A DNA stretch of 64,000 bases from an uncultured Gemmatimonadota bacterium (GTDB lineage: Bacteria; Gemmatimonadota; Gemmatimonadetes; Palauibacterales; Palauibacteraceae). Below are positions 30,092 to 38,899 of the stretch, piece after piece. Position numbers and translations under genes: made by a program. The notes under the pieces are model-generated. The model made no database searches, had not been told where the DNA came from, and was given only the letters and a program-made list of their open reading frames with translations. How positions within the stretch are numbered: the stretch's first letter is position 1; each line of letters starts with the position of its first letter. The stretch spans positions 487,752-551,751 of the forward strand of contig CAJWLK010000001.1 in NCBI GenBank assembly GCA_913043255.1, given 5' to 3'.

Positions 30092-30310
30092 ATGAAGGTA
30101 TCGATCGAATATTGCGTCGTTTGAGACTACCAACCGAAAGCCGTCAGTTTGGCGGCTGCTATTGAAGCACGGTTCAAGGGTGTCGAAATCGAGCTGATCG
30201 AATCCAGTGGTGGCGTCTTCGAAGTCGTGAGTGAGGGCAAACTTATCTATTCAAAGAAAGCAACGGGTAGGCATGCAACCCATGAAGAGGTCCTCGATGC
30301 ACTAAACTGA
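30092..30310 (+). CDS. SelW/Rdx (SelT/SelW/SelH) family selenoprotein with in-frame UGA (Sec) codon at 30122-30124
   Basis: Translation MKVSIEYCVV-U-DYQPKAVSLAAAIEARFKGVEIELIESSGGVFEVVSEGKLIYSKKATGRHATHEEVLDALN*. Rdx signature CxxU/C..Y.P.A..LA..I...F....VELI...GGVFEV...G.LIYSKKATGR; SD-like AGGTAGGA upstream; SECIS-like hairpin at 30139-30157. Confidence 0.87.
30139..30157 (+). promoter_or_regulatory. Putative bacterial SECIS hairpin downstream of the Sec UGA
   Basis: AGCCGTC-AGTTT-GGCGGCT: 7-bp stem (one G-U pair), 5-nt loop with G at position 2, 21 nt between the UGA and the loop. No folding software was run. Confidence 0.65.
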
Positions 30311-30351
30311 AAGGTTCTTATTAAAAACGCTTTTTTGCGAAAAACAAAAGA

Positions 30352-30421
30352 CCGCCCGATGAAAATTATGATTGTCCAATTTGCCGAGATAACTAATTAG
30401 ACTGTGACGCGAATCGGGCGG
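30352..30421. repeat. 9-bp perfect inverted repeat CCGCCCGAT ... ATCGGGCGG with 52-nt spacer
   Basis: Arms at 30352-30360 and 30413-30421, between the convergent SelW-like and cupin genes. Confidence 0.55.
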
Positions 30422-30440
30422 AACCAGTCTTGCTCGTTTC

Positions 30441-30809
30441 TCACGATGTCCTTCCGTACCGGTCGGCGAGACGGACAATGTCATCCAAGTCAGGGGTACT
30501 CACCTCAAGAACTACGCTATCCTCCACTGCTTCTAATTGGTGCACTGCGCCTGGCGGAATTGATACAGCCTCGCCCGGTTTCCATTCAAAAGTTTCATCC
30601 TCGAGCATGAAACGCATGAGACCAGAGTACAGGTACAGTGTCTCATGTTTCACTACGTGCTTTTGTAGGGAGAGGGCATGTCCTGAGTTAACCTCAAGAA
30701 TCTTTCCTGCGTAGAGGTCGGTGCGTGCGTACCACACCTCACGTCCCCATGGCTTATCGACAATTTTAGGTGTACTACAGTTTTTGGTTTCGCTCATGCC
30801 TTTCCCCAT
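30441..30809 (-). CDS. Cupin-domain protein (mannose-6-phosphate isomerase type II-like)
   Basis: KPWGREVWYARTDLYAGKILEVNSGHALSLQKHVVKHETLYLYSGLMRFMLEDETFEWKPGEAVSIPPGAVHQLEA. Confidence 0.85.
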   Translation of the reverse strand: MGKGMSETKNCSTPKIVDKPWGREVWYARTDLYAGKILEVNSGHALSLQKHVVKHETLYLYSGLMRFMLEDETFEWKPGEAVSIPPGAVHQLEAVEDSVVLEVSTPDLDDIVRLADRYGRTS

Positions 30810-30859
30810 TCGTCATCTTGCACACCAATAGGTGACATTTGATCCAAAGTCCGTGTGCT

Positions 30860-33097
30860 TTAGTGGGATGGAGAAATTTCAGGGTCGCCCAAAAGTTCTA
30901 CCAGCAGTTCAGTAGCCCCATAGACACTTCGTAGGGCCTCTGTGATTCCTGCCGCGTGCACACCGACCGTTCGTCCAGCATACGTGCGAAAGAGAAACTG
31001 GTTTGGGAGCTGCTCAGTGTTTCCGTCAAAAGCAATGCCGACTACCCGACCATCACGATCAATCATTGGACTCCCACTGTTTCCTCCCGTGATGTCATTT
31101 GTGGTAACGAAGTTGAGCGGCGTGTCCATCTGTACATCGTCACGGAGTGCTTCGAAGTTTGGGGGTAGTGTCCAAGGCATCTCGTTTCCAAAGCTCGATG
31201 CGCGCTCATACATACCACCCATAGAAGTGGCTGGTGGTGCAAAGGTTCCGTTGTAGGGATACCGCTTGACCACTCCGTCTGTAATCCTGAGCGTAAAGGT
31301 CGCGTCCGGAGGAAGATCGGTACCGAATGCTGCAAATTGTGCGCGCGCTAGTCGCTCCTCTTGAAGAATTTCAGCCGCTTGGACTTCCTCCCACCGCAGC
31401 AATATCTCTGCGTGCGCATCAACCATGTACGCCGCAAGTTGAACGAGCGGATCATTCGTAGTGTTGAGCACGGTGATACCCTCAGTCATCATCGTCGCTC
31501 GCCAAGCAGGGTCTGAGATCTGAGTGTTGGCAAGAACGCGCGCAGCAGCTTGCGAAGGTAACTCGTTTGGTTCGAAAGCCAGTGCACGGAAAGGGTCATC
31601 GGGATCAAGCCACCGATCAGCCATCTCAAACCGCATTTCGAGAAGCATTTGCGCAAACTCGGGAGGGATCCCAATCGGTCCGCGGAGGACTGCTTCCGCC
31701 TGCACTAGTTCATCTCCCTGGAACTCCTCCGAGCGATCAGTTTCTGGGTTGGCCATAGCGCGCAAGTATCGAACTAGCAAAGCGGCTGTCATGACAACCG
31801 GATCGCCGCCTCCAAACTCCGGGTCATTGGCATTAAGTGCAGGACTAAGATGCATCTTCTCCAGCTGGATATCCATGAGTATGTCCCACATATCCCCGAA
31901 CTCAGCGGCGAGGTTTTCATCCGCCATGGTCCGCTGCCGAAACTCTGTCTCCCAGCGGACCTTCTGTCCCATAAGGAGCGTGTCACGCAGCCCTCCAAGC
32001 TCCCCACGGAATGCCTTAAGTTGGTTCCCGATACCAAAGAGTTGTTGTCGCACGCTGCGCTCTGCCTCGGGGCCGAAAGATGCGATCCGTTGGAACAGCT
32101 TTTGTTGTCCTTCCAAAAGTTGGATGAGAAATGGGTACCGATACGCCTGTTCGTAAAGGAGCTGCCCCACCGTGGCAGCTCGGTCGGTCGAACCCGGGTT
32201 CCCCGTCACAAATACGAGTTCTCCCTCTTTCGCCCCCTCCGGATCCCATTCAAAGAAGTTCGGCGTCGTGCTAACCGACACACCATCAGGGTTATACGCA
32301 CGTACAAAAGCAACATCTAGTGCATATCGAGGATATGTGAAATTGTCTGGTTCTCCACCAAAGAATCCCGCTTGAAGCTCGGGTGCAAAAACGAGTTTGA
32401 CGGGAGAATAACGCCGATATTCGTACAATTGGTATTGCCCACCGTTGAAGAGAGCGACGACTTCACACTCGTGATTTGACGTAGCCTCACAATCTTCCTC
32501 AATCTCTGCACGTTCCTCATTTTGTGCGTCCGAGATCTCCTTGGCGGAGCCACCACCTGAACCCGCATCACGAACTCGGTCAGTTACACTGGAAATGTTG
32601 ACAAGTTGATCAATAAAAAGATCTGGACAAAGGAGTTCATCGCCATATGTGGGGGCATAGAAACCAGCCTCTACGTAATCGACCTCACTCGTCGACACTG
32701 CTTCCACACAGGCTCGCGCACAGTGGTGATTGGTCATCACAAGACCTGTCGCCGAAACGAACGAAGCGGAACAACTGTCGCCGAAACGAACCGATGATAG
32801 CCGCACGTGCTGTAACCAATCTTCGGAAGGACGAAAACCGTAGGTAGACTCCCAATAGTCGAGAGGGGCATTCTCGAACGTCCACATCGTCCCCATCTCA
32901 ACACCACTTAATTCAGCTCGCGCCCCCACTCGCTCAGCTTCAGCCGAAACAACAAGGCGGGAGGATGCACCCTCCCCCACGGCAACTTGAGCCCACAGCG
33001 AAGCACCCGCCCACGGTAGGGTACTTAACGTGAGGGCAACTCCTATTAGCAGAGACAAACAGCGTGAGGGCTGAGAGAGCGAACACAGCATGAACAT
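30860..33097 (-). CDS. S46 family peptidase (dipeptidyl-peptidase 7/11 type), secreted
   Basis: SSVRFGDSCSASFVSATGLVMTNHHCAR and NDITGGNSGSPMIDRDGRVVGIAFDGN catalytic motifs; start most likely at M 33097/33091 before the signal peptide (track start 33211). Confidence 0.92.
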   Translation of the reverse strand: MFMLCSLSQPSRCLSLLIGVALTLSTLPWAGASLWAQVAVGEGASSRLVVSAEAERVGARAELSGVEMGTMWTFENAPLDYWESTYGFRPSEDWLQHVRLSSVRFGDSCSASFVSATGLVMTNHHCARACVEAVSTSEVDYVEAGFYAPTYGDELLCPDLFIDQLVNISSVTDRVRDAGSGGGSAKEISDAQNEERAEIEEDCEATSNHECEVVALFNGGQYQLYEYRRYSPVKLVFAPELQAGFFGGEPDNFTYPRYALDVAFVRAYNPDGVSVSTTPNFFEWDPEGAKEGELVFVTGNPGSTDRAATVGQLLYEQAYRYPFLIQLLEGQQKLFQRIASFGPEAERSVRQQLFGIGNQLKAFRGELGGLRDTLLMGQKVRWETEFRQRTMADENLAAEFGDMWDILMDIQLEKMHLSPALNANDPEFGGGDPVVMTAALLVRYLRAMANPETDRSEEFQGDELVQAEAVLRGPIGIPPEFAQMLLEMRFEMADRWLDPDDPFRALAFEPNELPSQAAARVLANTQISDPAWRATMMTEGITVLNTTNDPLVQLAAYMVDAHAEILLRWEEVQAAEILQEERLARAQFAAFGTDLPPDATFTLRITDGVVKRYPYNGTFAPPATSMGGMYERASSFGNEMPWTLPPNFEALRDDVQMDTPLNFVTTNDITGGNSGSPMIDRDGRVVGIAFDGNTEQLPNQFLFRTYAGRTVGVHAAGITEALRSVYGATELLVELLGDPEISPSH

Positions 33098-33407
33098 CTT
33101 CCTTTCCGGAATAAACTCCGCTTTTTCCTTGAATGTTAGAAAATACACAAGTGTGCCTCTGAAAGAGTAGAACGAGGCCAACTTACACTTTAACCTAGTA
33201 AGAAGATTCAAAAGTGACTGACTTCAATTCATCTGCTTCGATTCGCACCTCTGTTTCCACCACGGTTTCTTGGGCATATCCTTCACCAGACAAATTCACT
33301 CCTGGCTCCGACAACCAACGGGTGAACTCGTCATACTGTCGTTGCCGCACCCGGACCAAATAACATGATTTCAAAAGCAACCAGTTCAATTCGCCAAGGA
33401 GGGTGAG

Positions 33408-34742
33408 ATGAAGAAATGGCTTCTAAGTACACTAACGGTATCCGTCCTCACCCTGTATGCGATACCAACCAATGCACAAGACGTGACAGCAATTCGGGCC
33501 GGACGTCTCATAGATGGGACAGGTTCCCCAGCCCATAAAGATGCGATCATTCTCGTCCGTGGTGATCGGATCGAAGCCGTGGGCAGTGCCGCAGAGATCT
33601 CAATCCCGAGGGGAGCTCACGTTATTGACCTGAGCGAACATACGGTCATGCCAGGAATCGTGGATGCTCACGCCCATCTCTCGATCCGGCCTGATGTGCG
33701 GACCTTGCAAGGTCAACTCGAAGGGATGACTCAACCAGACGCGAAACAAATGGCCCGTATTGCTCGGAATATTCGAGTGCAACTTCTTTCTGGCGTCACA
33801 AGCCTCTATGTGGTCGGAGAGGTCCACTACAACGACATCCATGCCGCTGAGGCAGTCGCCGACGGCGTGATTCCAGGCCCGCGCATATATCCAAGCGGCA
33901 ACTTCATCTCTACCACCGCAGGGCACGGTCCTGCTGAGTATCGGACAACTAATGGCCCATGGGAGATGCGAACATTCGTTCGCCAGAACTACGAGATGGG
34001 TGCGCACCATATGAAGTTGACAATCACGGATCGCGCACGAGTAGGACCGAACAACGGGACCCAATACGCACCTGGCGAAAGCAATTACACGAAAGAAGAA
34101 ATTGACGCGGCAGTAAATGAGCTTCACCGGCTTGGGATTGAAGCAACAGCCCACGCTAATGGTGAGTCCATCCGCTTGGCCGTCGAGGCAGGCGTAAATT
34201 CGATACAGCACGGCGGGAATCTCACGGAAGAGCTTATGGATCTTCTCCTTGAGCACGACGTTGGCTTTGTGAACACCTATACGATCGGCTACCAATCTGT
34301 GTTCAACGAATGGGGTTTTCTAGATAACGAAGCCGATGGCATTCAAGCATGGACCGACCGTGGCAGGCAAGTCCATAAAAGGGCTCTGGCTGAAAACGAC
34401 AGAAGGTCGCAAAGACGTACGGATAGACTCGGACAGCTTAGGAGGGCTAACGAAAAAGGGGTTCATGTCGGCATCGGAACTGACAGCATGCATGGATTTA
34501 TGCCTCTAGAGATGGAAAACCTTGTTGCCGCAGGCTTTAGTCCACTACAAGCGATCACGGCAGCCACCGGTACTAACGCACAGATTGTGGGCATCGCTGA
34601 TGAAGTCGGAACAATCGAGGTTGGCAAATACGCAGACATCATCTCAATCGACGGAAGACCGGATGAGAATGTTGAAGATATGGGGAAGGTGTCTTTCCTA
34701 ATGGTGGGAGGACGGATCCAGACGAGCCTCAGTTTTCGATAA
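33408..34742 (+). CDS. Amidohydrolase family protein, secreted
   Basis: Signal peptide; GTGSPAHKDAIILVRGDRIEAVG, HTVMPGIVDAHAHL, GIGTDSMHG, GKYADIISIDG. Confidence 0.9.
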   Translation: MKKWLLSTLTVSVLTLYAIPTNAQDVTAIRAGRLIDGTGSPAHKDAIILVRGDRIEAVGSAAEISIPRGAHVIDLSEHTVMPGIVDAHAHLSIRPDVRTLQGQLEGMTQPDAKQMARIARNIRVQLLSGVTSLYVVGEVHYNDIHAAEAVADGVIPGPRIYPSGNFISTTAGHGPAEYRTTNGPWEMRTFVRQNYEMGAHHMKLTITDRARVGPNNGTQYAPGESNYTKEEIDAAVNELHRLGIEATAHANGESIRLAVEAGVNSIQHGGNLTEELMDLLLEHDVGFVNTYTIGYQSVFNEWGFLDNEADGIQAWTDRGRQVHKRALAENDRRSQRRTDRLGQLRRANEKGVHVGIGTDSMHGFMPLEMENLVAAGFSPLQAITAATGTNAQIVGIADEVGTIEVGKYADIISIDGRPDENVEDMGKVSFLMVGGRIQTSLSFR

Positions 34743-34768
34743 GGTCTATCTCCGAACTCCGATCATGC

Positions 34769-36157
34769 TCAGACGCCTAGGGTTCCAATCAGGTCAGATC
34801 GAGTCAGGATAGACAGTTCACCATCTCGTTGTCGAACCAAAACTGCTGGACAGGCAGCACCAAGGTTGCTCGCAAAGTCCTGGACCGCACTCGAGTGTTC
34901 AACAATCGGGAACGGTTCGCCCATCAGGGCTTGGACCAATCGGGCCCGTGCATCCAGATCCTCAATGAGCGAGCGCAAAATATCGCGTTCAGTCAAACTT
35001 CCAACGACTGCATCACCCTCAGTCACTGGAACCTGTGATATGGCATGCTTTCGCATAAGCTTAATAGCGTCTTCAAGCGTCGTATCCGCCGATACTGATA
35101 CAAGCGCTTTGCTGTCAACTTTTTCCGATCGTTGGCGTACTAGCGCTTCAGCGGTGAATACCTGGCCTTCTTCAAGGAAACCATGCTCCCGCATCCACAC
35201 ATCATTGTAGATCTTTCCGAGAGAGCGATAGCCACCGTCCGGCATAATGATGACCAGCACACTATCCTCGTTCAGCTCATGGGAGTGCGCTTCCATCCAC
35301 TGGAGAGCACCTGCCATCGCCATTCCAGACGATCCGCCCAGGAATAACCCCTCTTCTTCGCAAAGCCGACGGGTCATACGCATAGATTCTTTGTCAGTCA
35401 CTCGTACATAATCATCGACCAAGTCGAAGTTCATATTTCCAGCGAGAATATCTTCGCCTACCCCTTCAGTTACATAGGGATAGATCTCCTTCTCGTCGAA
35501 CTCGCCCGTATGAAAGTACTTCCAATAGACCGAACCATAGGGATCTACACCGACGACTTTGACATCTGGATTTTTTTCCTTGAGGTATGTTGCGATCCCT
35601 GAAATAGTTCCGCCCGTTCCTGCTCCGACAATGAGGTGAGTGACCTTACCTTCCGTCTGCTGCCAGATTTCTGGCCCCGTCGTTCGAATATGTGCTTGGG
35701 TATTCGCTGGGTTGTCGTATTGGTTCACATATACTGAGTTGGGTGTTTCGGCAGCTAACCGGCGTGCAACTGAGTAGTAGGAACGCGGATCCTCCGAATC
35801 TACTGCGGTCGGGCAAACAATAACCTGGGCTCCTAACGCTCGGAGTAATGCGATCTTTTCCGGACTCTGTTTATCTGTAGTCGTGAAAATGCACTTGTAC
35901 CCACGGGTAATCGCAGCCAAAGCCAAACCAACCCCTGTGTTCCCACTAGTGCCTTCAACAATGGTTCCGCCCGGCTTGAGTTCTCCATTTTCGACGGCCG
36001 CGTCGATCATAGAAACCCCTATTCGGTCCTTAACGGAGCCACCAGGGCTGAAGAACTCGAGCTTCGCAAGAACCGTTCCGGGGAGCTCTCTTACCAGATG
36101 GTTGAGACGAACCAGAGGAGTATCTCCGATGGTCCCAAGAACGTCATGGTGCCACAT
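34769..36157 (-). CDS. Cystathionine beta-synthase (PLP synthase domain + tandem CBS domains)
   Basis: GDTPLVRLNHLVRELPGTVLAKLEFFSPGGSVKDRIGVSMID, EGTSGNTGVGLALAA, VGAGTGGTISGIATYLKE; C-terminal CBS pair. Confidence 0.93.
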   Translation of the reverse strand: MWHHDVLGTIGDTPLVRLNHLVRELPGTVLAKLEFFSPGGSVKDRIGVSMIDAAVENGELKPGGTIVEGTSGNTGVGLALAAITRGYKCIFTTTDKQSPEKIALLRALGAQVIVCPTAVDSEDPRSYYSVARRLAAETPNSVYVNQYDNPANTQAHIRTTGPEIWQQTEGKVTHLIVGAGTGGTISGIATYLKEKNPDVKVVGVDPYGSVYWKYFHTGEFDEKEIYPYVTEGVGEDILAGNMNFDLVDDYVRVTDKESMRMTRRLCEEEGLFLGGSSGMAMAGALQWMEAHSHELNEDSVLVIIMPDGGYRSLGKIYNDVWMREHGFLEEGQVFTAEALVRQRSEKVDSKALVSVSADTTLEDAIKLMRKHAISQVPVTEGDAVVGSLTERDILRSLIEDLDARARLVQALMGEPFPIVEHSSAVQDFASNLGAACPAVLVRQRDGELSILTRSDLIGTLGV

Positions 36158-36202
36158 ACTTCCCCTCTCCTGTACTCCTTCAATTTTTACCCAGCAGGGC
36201 CG

Positions 36203-36340
36203 TTAAAAAGATGTAGTCCAACCTATCCCCACAGCAAACAGTCCACGATCCCAGTTAGATAACGAACGGGCATTTTCGCCGATAGTTGTGATTACGTGTA
36301 GGTTGCTCACACTTCCGAATCCAAGGCTCAACGAAAGAAC
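36203..36340 (-). pseudogene. Possible remnant of an outer-membrane beta-barrel protein C-terminus
   Basis: Open frame VLSLSLGFGSVSNLHVITTIGENARSLSNWDRGLFAVGIGWTTSF* with OMP-like alternating strands and terminal Phe; no room for an N-terminus. Confidence 0.35.
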
Positions 36341-37699
36341 ATGGAAGACTTAACTAAGGGATCGATCCCTCGGCACGTTATCAAACTAGCTATTCCGATC
36401 GCAGTCGGGATGGTATTCCAAACACTATATCACCTTGTAGACCTGTACTTCGTTGCCAAGATCGGCGATTCAGCAATCGCCGGGTTAACCTCAGCTGGTA
36501 CGATTTCATTCCTGGTAATGGCGTTAACGCAGGTCATCGGTGTTGGAACGATGGCACTCATCGCACAGGCGAGCGGTCGAAAAGACCAAACAGACGCGAA
36601 CCTGATTTTCAACCAAAGCCTTGGACTTGCAGCGGCCTGCGCGCTACTGACCCTTGCTGGGGGTTACGCATTGGCCGGGTGGTACATGGGTACGCTAGGT
36701 GCTGACACCGATACAGTAAATGCAGGCACCCAGTATTTGTGGTGGGTCCTTCCAGGTCTTTCTCTCCAGTTTGCGCTTGTCTGTATGGGGTCTGCTCTCC
36801 GAGGCACGGGTATCGTAAAACCAGCCATCTATGTTCAAGTGTTCACTGTTACACTCAACGCGATATTGGCACCATTTATGATCGATGGCTGGGTGACGGG
36901 ACGTCCACTTGGGGTGATGGGGGCGGGGTTGTCGACCTCAATATCAATATCGGTGGGCGTGTTAGTGCTGTTCCTGTATTTTATCCGTCTCGAACGATAC
37001 GTGACTTTCCGTTCTGATCAACTGCGCCCACGGTGGAATGCCTGGAAACGGATTTTGCATATAGGCGTTCCTCCGGGCGGCGAGTTCGTCATGATGTTCT
37101 TCTATATGGCGGTGATCTACTGGGCCATCCGCGACTTCGGCCCTGATGCACAGGCCGGCTTTGGTACCGGCTCACGGGTCATGCAGGCGATTTTCCTTCC
37201 AGCGATGGCAATTTCTTTCGCCACAGCTCCAGTCAGCGGCCAGAATGTTGGTGCCCGTCAGAATGATCGTGTGCGTGAGACGTATCGATGGTCCGTCCTT
37301 ACTGGAGGCGCGATCATGCTGATGTTGACTCTCCTGTGTCAGTTACAACCAGAATTTCTCGTTAGCCAATTCACCGATGACAGCGCAGTGATCGTTGTGG
37401 GGGGAGAGTTTCTGCAAATCATCTCGTGGAACTTCGTTGCAATCGGATTCATCTTCACGTGCTCAAGCCTGTTCCAAGCACTAGGAAACACCATCCCGAC
37501 GCTTCTGGCCAGCGCGACTCGACTAGTCTTGTTCGTGATACCCGCGGTCCTACTTTCACGTTGGGCAGGGTTTGAGCTCCACCACCTATGGTATCTATCG
37601 GTTACTACCGCGATCCTGCAGGCTATCATGAATTGGGGGTTGTTGCGGATCGAGTTTCGGCGAAGACTGGGGGCAAGCAAAGAGCTTAGGCCTAGCTAG
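36341..37699 (+). CDS. MATE family efflux transporter
   Basis: Multi-TM MATE pattern; MEDLTKGSIPRHVIKLAIPIAVGMVFQTLYHLVDLYFVAKIGDSAIAGL. Confidence 0.92.
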   Translation: MEDLTKGSIPRHVIKLAIPIAVGMVFQTLYHLVDLYFVAKIGDSAIAGLTSAGTISFLVMALTQVIGVGTMALIAQASGRKDQTDANLIFNQSLGLAAACALLTLAGGYALAGWYMGTLGADTDTVNAGTQYLWWVLPGLSLQFALVCMGSALRGTGIVKPAIYVQVFTVTLNAILAPFMIDGWVTGRPLGVMGAGLSTSISISVGVLVLFLYFIRLERYVTFRSDQLRPRWNAWKRILHIGVPPGGEFVMMFFYMAVIYWAIRDFGPDAQAGFGTGSRVMQAIFLPAMAISFATAPVSGQNVGARQNDRVRETYRWSVLTGGAIMLMLTLLCQLQPEFLVSQFTDDSAVIVVGGEFLQIISWNFVAIGFIFTCSSLFQALGNTIPTLLASATRLVLFVIPAVLLSRWAGFELHHLWYLSVTTAILQAIMNWGLLRIEFRRRLGASKELRPS

Positions 37700-37742
37700 G
37701 CCGGTGGAGAGGCATAATCAACTCTCTACGTCATTCTGCTGC

Positions 37743-38642
37743 TCATCCTCCCGTTAGCTTCTCACTTAGCTCCTTGAGTCTTGCGCGAGCTTTCTTGTCG
37801 TATGCCTGATCGTGTGCCCGCGCAGGCCGGAGCCCATTAAAATACTGGCCACCCACAATCTCCGCGGACTCGATCAGTTGCATGACCGCATCTGCCCCTT
37901 CGCTAATCGTCGCCCTGGGTTCGACACCTAATCGTCTGACCATTTCCGTCGGCATCAACGTGGCCGGGTGCAGAGCATTAACCATGATGTCAGTACTCTC
38001 CAGTTCCTCTGCCAGATCGAAGGTGTGCAAAATCTGGGCGAGCTTACTCTGCGCATAAGCCCGCCGTCCACTGAAATCATTTTCAATCATCACATCGTTA
38101 AAGTCGATCGGCGCCTGCGCACCGGAAGACACATTAACGATCCGCGATGGTGTACTTGCCTCGAGTAACGGCATCAGTATGCGGGTAAGCAGAAACGGGG
38201 AAAGATAGTTGACTTGAAAGCGAAACTCGTGGCCATCCTTCGATAGGATACGATCATCAGGTGATGAACCCATCCCCGCATTATTTACAAGTACATCGAG
38301 TCGGTCGTACTCACGCAAAATCAAGTTTCCGAAGGTGCGCACCTCTTCAAAGGAAGAAAAATCAGCAGCGAAAAATCGGGCACTCCCATGACCTTCGCTC
38401 TCAATCTCGTCGATGAGTGCCGCACCCCGTTCTTGATTGCGCCCATGTACAATGACATGAGCACCACGCGAGGCTAATCGACGGGCGACTTCGCGACCGA
38501 GACCGCTCGTCGATCCGGTAACCAAAATGACCTGTTGCTCCAGATCAAGCGCCTGAACCGATTGCGCCTCGGCTTTCATAAGACCCAAAAGCGTACCCCC
38601 CACTACACCAACCCAGATAGCCATATATTTTGAAGCGCTCAT
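37743..38642 (-). CDS. SDR family oxidoreductase with N-terminal hydrophobic segment
   Basis: VILVTGSTSGLGREVARRLASRGAHVIVHGRN, LVNNAGMG, Y..SKLAQ motifs; start ATG 38642 likely (track 38681). Confidence 0.9.
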   Translation of the reverse strand: MSASKYMAIWVGVVGGTLLGLMKAEAQSVQALDLEQQVILVTGSTSGLGREVARRLASRGAHVIVHGRNQERGAALIDEIESEGHGSARFFAADFSSFEEVRTFGNLILREYDRLDVLVNNAGMGSSPDDRILSKDGHEFRFQVNYLSPFLLTRILMPLLEASTPSRIVNVSSGAQAPIDFNDVMIENDFSGRRAYAQSKLAQILHTFDLAEELESTDIMVNALHPATLMPTEMVRRLGVEPRATISEGADAVMQLIESAEIVGGQYFNGLRPARAHDQAYDKKARARLKELSEKLTGG

Positions 38643-38899
38643 TTTCAACCTCAATACCCTCGCCACGTTACTTCCTCGCATGGTCTGACAACTCCGTCTT
38701 CGTTTCTCTATTCAGAACAACACAGATAGACTCAATCGTGGCCTCCTAAGCCCCACAAGACAAGCTTGCAGGTCACCAAGGGGAACGCACGGCATAAATT
38801 ATTATAATTCGGAGACCTCTAGCGCAGTTGACCATACCTTAGGAACGTCAGACAGCAAATATCACACTTTTACGGCTTCTGAATGGGAGAAATGTATTC

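Noticed and set aside
29824-30093. 89-aa minus-strand ORF in the GDH/SelW intergenic region
   Set aside because: Overlaps the GDH start and is antisense to the SelW leader; low-complexity, no family resemblance.
30092-30124. Reading the 30122 TGA as a genuine stop or a pseudogene nonsense mutation
   Set aside because: Placement exactly at the CxxU position, intact family-like sequence afterwards and a suitably placed hairpin make recoding more likely. It cannot be excluded without genome-wide Sec machinery and read support.
31524-32156. 210-aa plus-strand ORF inside the S46 peptidase
   Set aside because: Shadow ORF with Ser/Arg-rich composition, antisense to a conserved peptidase.
33195-33389. 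64-aa minus-strand ORF upstream of the S46 peptidase
   Set aside because: Composition is plausible but the start is TTG, it overlaps the over-extended peptidase ORF and there is no recognised family; left uncalled.
33600-34295. 231-aa minus-strand ORF inside the amidohydrolase
   Set aside because: Shadow ORF antisense to a clearly conserved enzyme; Cys/His-rich non-protein-like composition.
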